Assembly (NCBI GenBank): GCA_023614405.1
Contig: CM042691.1
Span: forward strand, 178,284,927 to 178,348,926
Origin: Avena insularis
Taxonomy: Eukaryota > Streptophyta > Magnoliopsida > Poales > Poaceae
DNA: 64,000 bases
Direction: 5' to 3'
This document shows positions 1 through 11,388 of the stretch, one piece after another; position 1 is the stretch's first letter; every line of letters starts with the position of its first letter. A program made the position numbers and the translations under genes. The notes under the pieces are model-generated. The model had not been told where the DNA came from, did not search any database, and was given only the letters and a program-made list of their open reading frames with translations.

Positions 1-411
1 ATTGATGAAGATTGTTGTCACTAGCAAATAAAACAAAATGTGCTGACAACAGAAATAAAAATAGCAAAGTACTTGCTCAACGAATGTGACTGGAACATAA
101 TAATGTGTGCCACGAAACTCAGAGATGATCAACTATCTTCAACTAATCTAGAGAGTAGAGGCTTCTCTAACAAAATATACAAATATCTATTTGTATCAAA
201 TCAAGTCAAGTGATAGGAATTTTAACAACAGTACTAAACAAATATCTCGATTTGATGAGTTGTTCTAGCATAACTAAATTATAAAACTCCCTCACCACTC
301 CATTTTTATCTTTGATAAAAATTACTAAATAGGATCTTGGGTTGCATACTCATCTTACTACCAGGTAGCAATAAATACTAGCGGAAGCACATTAGATCTA
401 GCAAATTTTAT
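1..411. other. unassigned AT-rich sequence left of a truncated LTR
   Basis: No open frame, LTR end or repeat shared with the rest of the window was found. Similarity to the 3' LTR copy at 6517 begins abruptly at 412, so this stretch is either the flank of a deletion that removed the first 2.75 kb of the 5' LTR or part of another element. I see nothing further in it. Confidence 0.5.
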
Positions 412-1854
412 TTTATGACCCATTAGAAACCACTTTTACAAATAAAACAACCTTTTGCATGCTTGCATGCATTGTTTTGTTGCTATCATTTTATGTGATG
501 AATTGCTTGAATGGTAGATTGAACTTGTGCCTTGCTTGATTGAATTATAGTGATTTGAAGTGAGTGAACATTGCAAAGATCAAGGAGTGAACTTATACTC
601 TACCAAAAAGGCAAGTGATGCTTCATACTTTTGTCCCATTATTTTCACTATGCATTAGTGATATTTCTAAGTAGGACTTGCATGGAATTTTGCTAAGTAT
701 AAACTATGCCATGGGAAATCCTAGTAGATGAAACCTTAGTAGAATTTCCTAAGTTAAGATTCCTACTACTATCATGCTTAGCTTAGCTAGTAGAAAACAA
801 GGGTGGAATATATATTCATGCTATGGAAAAATTTCTAAGTCTGTGGACTTGTGTTTTGTTTAATAAAACAACTAAGTGAATGAATCACCTGGGTGGAATG
901 GAAGGAATGGTTTGTGTTGAGTGGTTCACAAGGCCCATTTATATGGTTTACCTTGTGTATCTCACTTGTGGATGGCCACCCAGGAACAAAGATATTTGAG
1001 ATGTCAAATGTTGAGAAGCTTCAAGTGCAACCACTTGGCAATATGGGCTCTGCCTGGATCACATAGGTTGCTAGAACTTAGCCATTTCGACAGTTGGTGG
1101 TAGTGGGATGTTAGGTTGGAACGCGTCCATTTGGTCTAAGGAAAGGCTTCTGAAAGATCTTGTCTTGGTGAAACCAAGTCTTGTGGGGAAAGTGCACCAC
1201 CTCTGCAGAGTATAAAATCTAAGTACTTATCCATGTCCCTGGTAAAGGACAATTTGAGCATTAAGACATGGAAGCTATCAAGAATCTCATCATCCCAATT
1301 TCTAAGTTAAAAACTTGTGGGTGAACAAGGGTTGAAAGGATCACCAATTTCTATTGGGAGATGCCTTGGGAATATTTTGTCAAAGCAAAAACTTAGTGTT
1401 TTCAAACGATAAGGAAAATCTATTTTGAGCAAAGCAAGCCTAAGCTCCACTTAGCCAAATGCATATAGGTGATAGACTCCACTATACTACCATAGTATCA
1501 CTTGCCAATACAATTCAAATGTATTGACCCTTGTGGCTGTAACTTGTTATGTTGCAGGTTTGATTGATATTAGTGAAGTTTAATGATTAGGATTACAAGT
1601 CTACAACAAACATGTCTGCATGTGGCACTTTGAAGATGAAGGACCCCATGCTTATAGATATTCTGCTGCAATGTAATGGAATAGCCAAATGAGCTATGTA
1701 AGATGTAATAAATTATGTCATTCCTGGTTATAAAGTTGTATTATGACCTTTGTTTCTTGATATTACATCTTAACTGTGGATGCTAGCTATTGATCCAGGG
1801 ACTAGCATTGTAAACACAGGGATCTCTACCTTATTAAAGGTTGGGAACCTTACA
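412..1854 (+). repeat. 5' LTR remnant (3' portion only)
   Basis: It aligns without gaps to 6517-7959. By eye about 18-20 substitutions separate the two copies over 1443 bases (about 1.3 percent). It ends in TTACA two bases before the primer site. The first 2754 bases of the LTR are missing at the 411/412 junction. Confidence 0.93.
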
Positions 1855-1856
1855 GA

Positions 1857-1868
1857 TGGTATCAGAGC
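1857..1868 (+). other. primer binding site, initiator-Met tRNA type
   Basis: TGGTATCAGAGC, two bases after the LTR end, is the standard plant LTR-retrotransposon match to the 3' end of initiator methionine tRNA. The same 12-mer is found at 53121-53132. Confidence 0.93.
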
Positions 1869-2567
1869 ATTGTGTTGCCTGTAGGATTGTAACCCTAGGA
1901 TTGGACAAAAACCCCTTAGAAAAATAGGAGTTGTATTTGTTCCAAAAACTTATTTACAAACAATCTTGTAAACTCTTTCCTCAACCATTTTGATTTTGAT
2001 TTTGATTCTACATCTCTTCTATTTTCAAACTTGAGGGACAAGCCTACCCCATGGCCAAAGACTTCACCATGTGCTAAGGACTTCATCAACTCTAATGACT
2101 TCAACATCTTCAACTCTAATGACTTCAACATCTTCAGCATTTTCACCAAGGACTTCAATCTTGGATATCACTAAGGAATACAAGTGTGACAAGAAATCTT
2201 GCCCAAGATTTGAAGACTAAGGAAACACAACTTAGAAGGAGCCATCATCACCTTTGAAGTTTTGCGACCAAGAGTTTTTCTCAAGGAAACCATGATCTCA
2301 TGCAAGAAGAATCAACCAAGGAAGATGGAAAGATCTCAAGTGAACCATATAGATGGACCACCATATTTAGTTTAAGTCAAACCCAACAACTTAGTGTGGT
2401 GTAACAAAAATGCTTTGTTGTCTAAAAATATGCTTGAAAACTTGTGTTTGAAAGGAGTGTTTGTTTGTGATTGCTTGCACATTGCTTGAGTAAATTGTGA
2501 TGTGTGTGATTAGAAGTATTTCCTTAGAAATATTTTGCCTATTCTAATCCCAATCCAACCCAAACAG
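1869..2567 (+). other. untranslated leader with a 24 bp tandem duplication
   Basis: About 700 bases separate the primer site from the zinc-knuckle gene. Two abutting copies of a 24 bp unit (beginning TCAACTCTAATGACTTC) occupy 2086-2109 and 2110-2133. Short frames here look fortuitous. Packaging and dimerisation signals would be expected in such a leader, but none is recognisable by eye. Confidence 0.6.
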
Positions 2568-3653
2568 ATGACTTCTCTAAGAAACTCCAACATCAAGGAT
2601 GGTGACAACAACAACAACCAAGAGATGCACATGAGAGAACAACTACTAGCAAACCAAACCCAGTTGAACCAAGTGACAGCTCAATTCATAGCCAACACCA
2701 GTGAGGTAGATCCAACCATGCAAAGGTTTTTGGAAACCCAAACCCAATTGTTGCATAAGGTGACAGATCAAATGATCAACATGGAAGGCAACTCTTCCAA
2801 AGGAGTTTGTGACAACAAAGATGACAAAGATGTTATTCTAGAAGGAACCCAAGCTTGCAATATTTGTGGAGACAGGGATCACACTTCCAAGGAGGATGGA
2901 GATCAATGCCCCAACTGTGAAGAGAAACACCCAGTTGACCAATGCCCCACATCTCAAGCTACTTGTTACCTATGTGAAGGAAATAATCATGTCCCTATCC
3001 AATGCCCCATCTATTCCATAGTTGAACAAAGGAAACAAGGTGGAGTGCAACAATTGATTGCAGACTACCATGAGAGAGCCAAGTCTACCAAGAAAGATGA
3101 GGACAAAGGAAAATCTCCACTTGTACCTCCCAACAACATGACTCAATTCAAAGGACCAAAAAGGAGACATATGTATTATCCAAGGAGCAATAGAAGGTCA
3201 AGGAGATCAGTAGACATTCCTACCTATGAGATCTCATATGAAGAACATGAACTAGAAGCACTCCTAGCCTTGGAGAAACCCAAGAAAAAGAAGGACAAAA
3301 GCCATGTGCAATGTAATCATTGTAAAGAAATGGGACACTATGCCAGTGAATGTCCAGAGAAGAATAAGTATAAGGAGATTGGCCAAGTGTGGTGCAACAA
3401 TTGCAATGAGCTAGGCCATTATGTAGCAACTTGCCCACAGAAGATACGTGAAGAACTCAATCTTATCACATGTTACAATTGTGGTAACCAAGGACATTAT
3501 GCAAGCAACTGTCCAGAAAAGATGAAGCACAAGATAAACAAGCCTATGAAGGATCTCAGCCTTGTCACATGTTTCAAGTGTGGAAACAAAGAACACTATG
3601 CAGATGTTTGCCCAGAGAGATTTCAACAAGACCCCAAGCAAGCCAAGATGTAA
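2568..3653 (+). CDS. retroelement protein with seven CCHC-type zinc knuckles
   Basis: An intact 361-residue frame. I start at ATG 2568, because the open frame upstream has only a TTG. Five canonical CX2CX4HX4C knuckles begin at about residues 133, 249, 276, 302 and 335. Two variants precede them: CX2CX4HX8C at 97-114 and CX2CX3HX4C at 114-126, which share the cysteine at 114. A Gln/Asn-rich N-terminus (1-75) and a basic Lys/Arg stretch (about 165-215) make up the rest. CCHC knuckles bind single-stranded nucleic acid in Gag nucleocapsids. No capsid-like gag domain, protease or polymerase is seen, so it may be a trans-acting RNA-binding or packaging protein (inference). It ends 109 bases before the 3' LTR and is presumably expressed from the LTR. 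It could also derive from a captured host CCHC gene. Confidence 0.85.
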   Translation: MTSLRNSNIKDGDNNNNQEMHMREQLLANQTQLNQVTAQFIANTSEVDPTMQRFLETQTQLLHKVTDQMINMEGNSSKGVCDNKDDKDVILEGTQACNICGDRDHTSKEDGDQCPNCEEKHPVDQCPTSQATCYLCEGNNHVPIQCPIYSIVEQRKQGGVQQLIADYHERAKSTKKDEDKGKSPLVPPNNMTQFKGPKRRHMYYPRSNRRSRRSVDIPTYEISYEEHELEALLALEKPKKKKDKSHVQCNHCKEMGHYASECPEKNKYKEIGQVWCNNCNELGHYVATCPQKIREELNLITCYNCGNQGHYASNCPEKMKHKINKPMKDLSLVTCFKCGNKEHYADVCPERFQQDPKQAKM

Positions 3654-3748
3654 TTTAGTTGGAATTTTTTTAAGGGTGGTAGTACCCTAGTTGTTTTGAG
3701 CCAACTTGTAACCCCTAGCCTTCCCAAATCATGGGATGAGATTTATTT

Positions 3749-3762
3749 TAAGGGTGGTAGCC
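3749..3762 (+). other. polypurine tract
   Basis: The purine-rich stretch TAAGGGTGGTAGCC lies directly before the LTR start TGTCACATCCC, where plus-strand priming would occur. A second copy of AAGGGTGGTAG lies about 80 bases upstream, near 3671. Confidence 0.75.
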
Positions 3763-6700
3763 TGTCACATCCCAAGATTTTCCAAATCTGGTAATGTGAA
3801 AAATAAAATAAACAAAAATAAATTTTGTTGAAAATCAGGGTGAAAAGAAACTTTGTTTCTAAAAGGAAACTTAAAATCCTATCTTGAACAAACTTTGGTA
3901 AAAGTTTGAATTCAACCAAATCCAAATCAAGAGAAATGCATTCCTCTTAAAATGCATCTGGAAATTCAAACACTTGGAAAATAAATCCAAACCCTAAACC
4001 CTAATGGAATAAAAATCATTTCCAAGTTATCTCCAAGCCTATGGATTTGATCCATATAAAAATTTGTCAACAAACATTCACAAATGATCAAGAAAGACAA
4101 ATAGAAATATTACAAAACCATATAAATTGGTTTCACTTAAATTGGAACCATAAATAAAATCTTATGAATATAATAAGATAAGGAAATTAAATTCCCAAAG
4201 CTAATAAAGCAACCACCTAGAAATCCATACCAAATGGTGAGCAAATAATCCTAAAGATAATTAAAAATATAAATAAACATTAAATAAGATTTTACAAATT
4301 GGAATCACCAAGTTGGATCTATAAATAAAAAGATATGGATTCTATAAGATAAAGAAAGAAATATTAAATAAGAAATATTTAAAGACCAAACCAAATCTTG
4401 GCCAAATCCATAAACAAATGGAATGAATTTAATCCAAATCCAAATAAAATAAAAGGATAAAGAAATTTCCAAAAATAAAATAAAATGACTTAAACCAAAA
4501 CCTATTGGAACTAAAACAAATACCCAATCTTAAATGATTAATAAATCTTATTAAAAGCTTTTCTAAATAATTCAAGATGAATTATTTGACACCTTTTTAA
4601 GTAAACAAAACCTACTGAAAAGATTTGGAGGATTAAAATTATTATTAAATCCTATCTAATTAAAAACTAGAGCCTATTTTGAATAAATAAAAGACCCCAA
4701 AATGAATAAGGTTTTATTCAAAAATTGACATCAGAATACAATACTAATCAGTGTTTGAAGCTACACAAAATTTGGCAAGGTTTTGAATTCAAATGGATGT
4801 TTGAATTGACCAAACAAAATCAAAACAGAATAAAAGAAAGAGAAATAGAAAAGCATTCAGAACAAAAAAAAGGGAAACAAGCCAGCCCAGCCGGCCAGCC
4901 CAACAAGGCCCAGTTAGCCACCTCTCTTTCTCTCCCACAGAAAACGATTCGCACCCGCATTTGAACCCACGAGGCCACTGACAGATGGACCCCACCGCAT
5001 CCCTTCTCTCTCTCGCTGTTAGACGACCCCACGCCCACGTCACCGTCTTCAACCCCGTGTCGACCTCGCCCCTCATTCCTCCCTAACCGTTTCTGCCGTT
5101 GAAGCCTCGAGTAAATTCTCCATAACGCTGCGATGAATCCGCTCTGCAACCGTTCCTTCTTAATCGCCAACCTTCCCTCTCTCATTCCCCTCTGTCACCC
5201 CACCCTAGCACGCCTCCAGGCCGCAGAATTTCGCCCGACACTGCCACTACTCCGACAACCTTCCCCAGACAATTCCCGGTTGCATCACGCCCTCGCCTCG
5301 AGCACGCGAGCATCTTCCTGCAGACTCGGCGCACCTCCGGTTTCCAGCCCTCTCGCTTTCCTACGCCGCCTGCCTCTTCGTCGGCGCCACCGAAGAACCC
5401 CGCAACTCCGGCGAGCATTACTGGTGAGTCTAGACCGCCCCTTACCCCCCTCTTGGATACTCACAAGATCGCGGCTTCCATACGAACCTAACGGTGCCCT
5501 TTATTTGCCTTAGCACGCTGTGTATCGTCGCCCCTGTCGACCTCTGACCGCACCCGAGGCCCAGCTCAACTCCGGTGAGCGATTAAGGACAATCTCGTGC
5601 GCCCCTTCACCAGCCAGTACCACCTTGAGCTTCCCCAAGCTTCGCGAACACGGTGAGCATATTCCCTTCCTTCCTCGCTTCTGCAAGATCGCTGGCATTG
5701 TCACCGGCCGCCACCACCGCCGCTATGCCTCCCGTTCTTGACCAGCTACTGCTCATCGTCAGATTTGGATCGTAGGGCCTAGATAGATTCACTTAACGCC
5801 GAAGAGGTACGCAACCTGTGTCACTCGATCTAACTTGATCCAACGCACCAGAGAGCGTGATCCAAGCGAAGCGGTATCAGCGAATTAAAACACGACACGT
5901 GGCTCAGCTCGTTTGATTAAAACAGAATAGATCTATTAGATGTTCCAATTTGAATAATTCATAACATTCAAACCACACGTCCAAATTTTGCAAATTTTAT
6001 ATCAATGGATTCAGAAAGACAAGCCCTAGACAACCATACACTTTGTTTAGTAAAAAGCTTCTGGTAAAATGTTTGTTTTTGCAGAAACTTATGTATGCTT
6101 GTTTAGGTTGTAAAAATTATTTTAAAATGATTTTGGGGATAAAATCTTTGGCAAATGGTTTGTTTTGAACCTACTGACCCTAGGAAACAAATTGTGGTTT
6201 CAAAAATGTATTTGGTGAAACAAAAGAATGAATCTTGGATTTAAACCAATTCTAGTCAAATAAGAATATGGTTTAATTATTAAAAATGGTTTTGGAAGAA
6301 AACCTTTGAGAAATGTTTTGGAAATAAACTGTCTGACCCTAAACACAAGATTTTGTGGTTTGAAAACATATTTTATGAAACCTATAGAAAGTTACCTTAT
6401 TAAAAACATTTCTTCACCACATAAAATAATGACTTGGTTTAAAAATGGTTTATGAAGTGAAATATTTTGCAAATGACTTGCCACCTTACAAAATGACCAT
6501 TAGGTGTTTCCAAATGTTTATGACCCATTAGAAACCACTTTTACAAATAAAACAACCTTTTGCATGCTTGCATGCATTGTTTTGTTGCTATCATTTTATG
6601 TGATGAATTGCTTGAATGGTAGATTGAACTTGTGCCTTGCTTGATTGAATTGTAGTGATTTGAAGTGAGTGAACATTGCAAAGATCAAGGAGTGAACTTA

Positions 6701-7959
6701 TACTCTACCAAAAAGGCAAGTGATGCTTCATACTTTTGTCCCATTATTTTCACTATGCATTAGTGATATTTCTAAGTAGGACTTGCATGGAATTTTGCTA
6801 AGTATAAACTATGCCATGGGAAATCCTAGTAGATGAAACCTTAGTAGAATTTCCTAAGTTAAGATTCCTACTACTATCATGCTTAGCTTAGCTAGTAGAA
6901 AACAAGGGTGGAATATATATTCATGCTATGGAAAAATTTCTAAGTCTGTGGACTTGTGTTTTGTTTAATAAAACAACTAAGTGAATGAATCACCTGGGTG
7001 GAATGGAAGGAATGGTTTGTGTTGAGTGGTTCACAAGGCCCATTTATATGGTTTACCTTGTGTATCTCACTTGTGGATGGCCACCCAGGAACAAAGAGAT
7101 TTGAGATGTCAAATGTTGAGAAGCTTCAAGTGCAACCACTTGGCAATATGGGCTCTGCCTGGATCACATAGGTTGCTAGAACTTAGCCATTTGGACAGTT
7201 GGTGGTAGTGGGATGTTAGGTTGGAACGCGTCCATTTGGTCTAAGGAATGGCTTCTGAAAGATCTTGTCTTGGTGAAACCAAGTCTTGTGGGGAAAGTGC
7301 ACCACCTCTTCAGAGTGTAAAATCTAAGTACTTAGCCATGTCCCTGGTAAAGGACAATTTGAGCATTAAGACATGGAAGCTATCAAGAATCTCATCATCC
7401 CAATTTCTAAGTTAAAAACTTGTGGGTAAACAAGGGTTGAAAGGATCACCAATTTCTATTGGGAGATGCCTTGGGAATATTTTGTCAAAGCAAAAACTTA
7501 GTGTTTTCAAATGATAAGGAAAATCTATTTTGAGAAAAGCAAGCCTAAGCTCCACTTAGCCAAATGCATATAGGTGATAGACTCCACTATACTACCATAG
7601 TATCACTTGCCAATACAATTCAAATGTATTGACCCTTGTGGCTGTAACTTGTTATGTTGCAGGTTTGATTGATATTAGTGAAGTTTAATGATTAGGATTA
7701 CAAGTCTACAACCAACATGTCTGCCAGTGGCACTTTGAAGATGAAGGACCCCATGCTTATAGATATTCTGCTGCAATGTAATGGAATAGACAAATGAGCT
7801 ATGTAAGATGTAATAAATTATGTCATTCCTGGTTATATAGTTGTATTATGACATTTGTTTCTTGATATTACATCTTAACTATGGATGCTAGCTATTGATC
7901 CTGGGACTAGCATTGTAAACACAGGGATCTCTACCTTATTAAATGTTGGGAACCTTACA
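3763..7959 (+). repeat. complete 3' LTR, 4197 bp
   Basis: It runs from TGTCACATCCC to TTACA. It is AT-rich except for a GC-rich block at about 4870-5800, probably the transcription start/R region, where short arginine- and proline-rich frames are fortuitous. Degenerate internal duplications lie at about 6100-6480. A minus-strand relative is the solo LTR 11389-16679. Confidence 0.9.
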
Positions 7960-8671
7960 ATTGATTATCCACATACTGAGTATGGTGAATTCAGGATTGT
8001 TCCTGACGGATGTATCGAATGTTGTGGTGAAAGTGTACAATCTCTACAGAGTGTCAAACTATTTGAATAGCAGCGCCCGCGGTTATGGACAGTTGGAGTG
8101 GCCATACTTATGAAATGGTTTATGACTTTGACTTGACCACAACGCAGTTGTGATATGAAATTCAAGTTCCCCCTTAGGTGTTATAAAACTTTCAACTAGC
8201 TTTCTTTGCTTTTGAACTTAGTAGAGGTAAATCTGGCCTTTTGCAAAATAACCCTAGAGCTGAGTATATCCTATTCAAAAACCCTTCACTTGTTAGTATT
8301 AGTTTGCGAGTACTTAAAGAGTACTCATGGCTTGTCCCTGGCTATTCCCGTGGCCAGACTATGAAGATGAGTATCAGGATGACAGACCGCAGGAAGGTTA
8401 CGACAACTAGGATCATCTCCCATCGTCAGCATTGCCTGTGACCCCGAAGATAGAGCTTCACCCACACTATCGTTATCTTTACGTTATTCCGCTGCTTGAG
8501 TTGTATTAAGAACTGATCATGAGATCCTTATTTGTGTAAGACCTTATGTTTGGTTTGTACTGGATGATGTACTGTGATATCCAAATCTGTTATGTCTTGC
8601 AAAAAAGGTAATCCTGGAATTACGATGTATGGCATAACAGGCATCTGGGATTAAAAATCTGGGTGTTGACA
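7960..8671 (+). repeat. chromovirus LTR fragment (3' end)
   Basis: It aligns with 52376-53117, the last 742 bases of the chromovirus LTR at 49095, with one gap of about 30 bases near 8110, and ends in the same GGGTGTTGACA. The element 412-7959 interrupts it. Its own 5' part is not in the window. Confidence 0.85.
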
Positions 8672-11388
8672 TACAACACAAGTAGCGGAAGTCTTCAAGC
8701 GCAGAGCCCATGTCATGCCTTAACCTACAGGCTGTTGGGAAGAAGACGGCTTCGTCAGATAGACGCCAAAGACCTTCGCTTCTTAACATCTGCAATCTGG
8801 CCAAGTAAATAGCCAGGGACAATGCCGGTGAGTACTTTGAATGTACTCACAAACCACCGAGACAAGGTAACAAAGATAATGCATATTGGGCTATGGCGAG
8901 ATAGCTCTACACTATAGATGTTTCTGAAAAGCCTAACATTGGCATCTCTACATATTTGTTGAAAAAGAGTTTTTGGAAAATATGCCTCCTTTTAGAAAGT
9001 CCGGATATCCCCATATCCTTGTTAAAAACTTGTAGAAAACAGTTTTATAGTAAATCCCCTTTTTAAAACATCTTCGACCTTTTCTAGCCAAAACCAAACT
9101 TGTTCTTATCTTTCCTCGTGACCAAGTCACATCCTTTTTATTCATCTCAACATATCCCAAGGGTACTCCTAGCAATCACCTTTCCAACCGTCCTTGACCG
9201 TGGACATGGCTATTCGAATAGATTAAACTCTACAGAGTTTGTGCACTTTACCCACAAGAACCAATACATCCGTCGAGATACAACTATGGCCCGCTACACA
9301 TGGTAGACGAGGGTTCGGATAATCAAACCTAGATTTTCATTTGTCCATCCCTAGCAACGGCGGCTTTTCATTTTGGGTTGTTCTCTCCGACACGAGTATG
9401 AGGCATGATGGCCATAGTCCTCCCTCCCGTACAAGCATATTCCCCAAACCGTAGTTTGGCATATAGTAATTTGACTCCACTTCCTTTCGTACTTACCAAA
9501 AAGTCATACCGTCTGCAAGAGACCCAATTGTTGCACCGGTACCTTGTCCACGATAGTCCGAATTTCAGGGGATTTTTCCCCTTTAGCGAGTATGAGCAGC
9601 CCGGCTAAATACCACACACTACGAGTTAAGCCCCACTGACTGGGTAGTTTGGTTGCACGGATAAATTTTCCCGGTAAAGGCGTAGAACATCCCTTCTCTT
9701 TCTCTTGCTTGACTTGGAAACGATGCCTCTTTCCAAGGGTTTTATTTTGAAAACTTTGTAGTAGGATAAAACCCAAAATAGTTTTAGCATTGAAAATCCG
9801 TGGGTTCCAAGAGGGAAAATTCTAATCATCTTAGCCTCAATATAAAGGGATAAAATGTGTGTCAATAGGGTAGGTGTCCTAAGGGACACTCATCCATAAC
9901 TTGGAGGAGCCAAGTTACTGACGCCTTTTATTTGAAACATACTATGCATTAAATCATGCGATTATAAATAATTAATAAAAAGGAGTAGGTTAACATAGGA
10001 GTTCAGGAATGGTGGCTTGCCAATGACCAGCGAGATGTCCCTTGACTTCCTTATAATACCAGAATACCAAAAGTGCCAATACCAATAATAAATAGAATAA
10101 TCCAATGCCTCCTTCTTCCCAGCGTCTCACAACGCAACTATCGCCGTTATCGAGCATACATGCAACCAAACAATACACCAATCAATTCAAATCATACAAG
10201 CATCAATACATACAGCAAGCAACATATAATTGCAATACATAAGACAGTAAGATGCTGGATGATTGGTTTGATAAGATTAGTAAAAGATTAGGCATAGGAA
10301 AACGGGATCCTTTTGGATTTAAGGTCTAGGAACTACCTAAGAGGGGGTTTTTGACCAACAGCTTGATCTGTAAGATACCATTGTATAAAAGTGATACCAT
10401 CAGATAGGTATTGATAAAATGAATCCAACAAAAGGGGTTTCACTATTTTATCAATTTCCAAAGATTTATGATGGATTTTATAGTGATTAAAACTCTAGTT
10501 TTAGGAAATAATTCACCAGAAATGTTCTGAAGTTCCAAAAATCATTTCCTTGGGTGATTAGGGAGTATTTAGTGGACTGATTCAAGATGAGTTGGAATCA
10601 CCTAAAAAATTTTAACATAATACCCTTGAGAAATTCCCAAAGAAAGTATTGGATAAGATTTGTCTTTTTCATCATATTTAACATACAGACGCTTTTGGTG
10701 TAATTCCAAGGGCACTGGTTAGGTACTGAAAATACCTTTCTTTAAATATTGGAATCAACCTTTTTGGAGTTACAGAGTTACTGCTATGAATTTATTGGTG
10801 ATTAAACCATACATAGAACAGTTCACTAGAATTCAACAGAGGTTTATAAAATTGTGGGCTACTGGATTTTGAAATATATGGTTATGTGTGTCCAATGGGA
10901 GTTGGAATTAGATCATAACCTCACTTGGTTTAACCTAGGGAATTTTCTAAAGGCATAAAAGGCCTGATTTTGTTATTTTTGCTACTAGTGATCTAGGAAG
11001 CAAATGGGTATGTGGCCAATGGGACAAGCAAGGTATGGATTATAACTTCCAGTAAAAATTTGTTTCAGGTCATTTGGATTAATAAAACTTTCTGGAGATA
11101 ATTATTAGTGAACTAGACAGATCTTACTATATGATATATCATATTAATTATAAACATCAAAAGGGGTAAGCAATGGCTCTACATGTTAGGGAAAAAATTA
11201 GTGTATCCCTAGAAAATTAAATCTGGGCCTTTTGGATCATTTTCCATTTTTATTTGTATTTAAACTAAACTGTTATTTTCTAGATCTATAAAATGATTAA
11301 AATGAAAAGGCATTAGGCAGGGGGGTGCAGGCCGGATCTGGCAGTAGTGGGCCGGGAGAGGGGTTTTGGCCCAACTAGAGGGGAAGGC
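8672..11388 (-). repeat. scaffold LTR, segment 1 (3' portion, minus strand)
   Basis: Reverse-complement reading shows chromovirus-type LTR features related to the 49095 family, including the palindrome core near 9229-9236, followed leftward by a transposon-like 3' end cut off at 8672. The right end near 11300-11388 is GC-rich and continues at 16680 across the inserted solo LTR. No believable gene was seen in these 2.7 kb. Confidence 0.65.

Larger units (their letters stand above)
412..7959 (+). mobile_element. non-autonomous LTR retrotransposon carrying a zinc-knuckle gene
   Basis: The last 1443 bases of a 5' LTR (412-1854) recur at 6517-7959 with no net length change. Between them lie an initiator-Met primer site, one open gene (2568-3653), a purine-rich tract and a full 3' LTR. 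The internal domain is only about 1.9 kb and has no protease, RT, RNase H or integrase, so mobility would need enzymes from elsewhere. LTR start (TGTCACATCCC), primer type and LTR motifs resemble the chromovirus LTRs in this window, suggesting a Tekay/Del-type partner (inference). The right flank begins attga, which fits a five-base target duplication inside a chromovirus LTR (compare 52371-52385). The left flank is lost. Confidence 0.88.

Noticed and set aside
921..1103. Identical 60-codon frames at 921-1103 and 7026-7208 as a duplicated gene
   Set aside because: They are the same place in the two LTR copies, and the frame is not kept in the solo LTR relative.
4820..5792. Overlapping Arg-, Pro- and Ser-rich frames on both strands in the 3' LTR
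   Set aside because: They lie in the GC-rich start region of an LTR, overlap each other on both strands, and show no domain; GC-rich sequence yields long frames by chance.
8544..8822. Possible coding frame across the 8671 junction
   Set aside because: It spans the boundary of two LTRs of opposite orientation, so it is a chance chimera.
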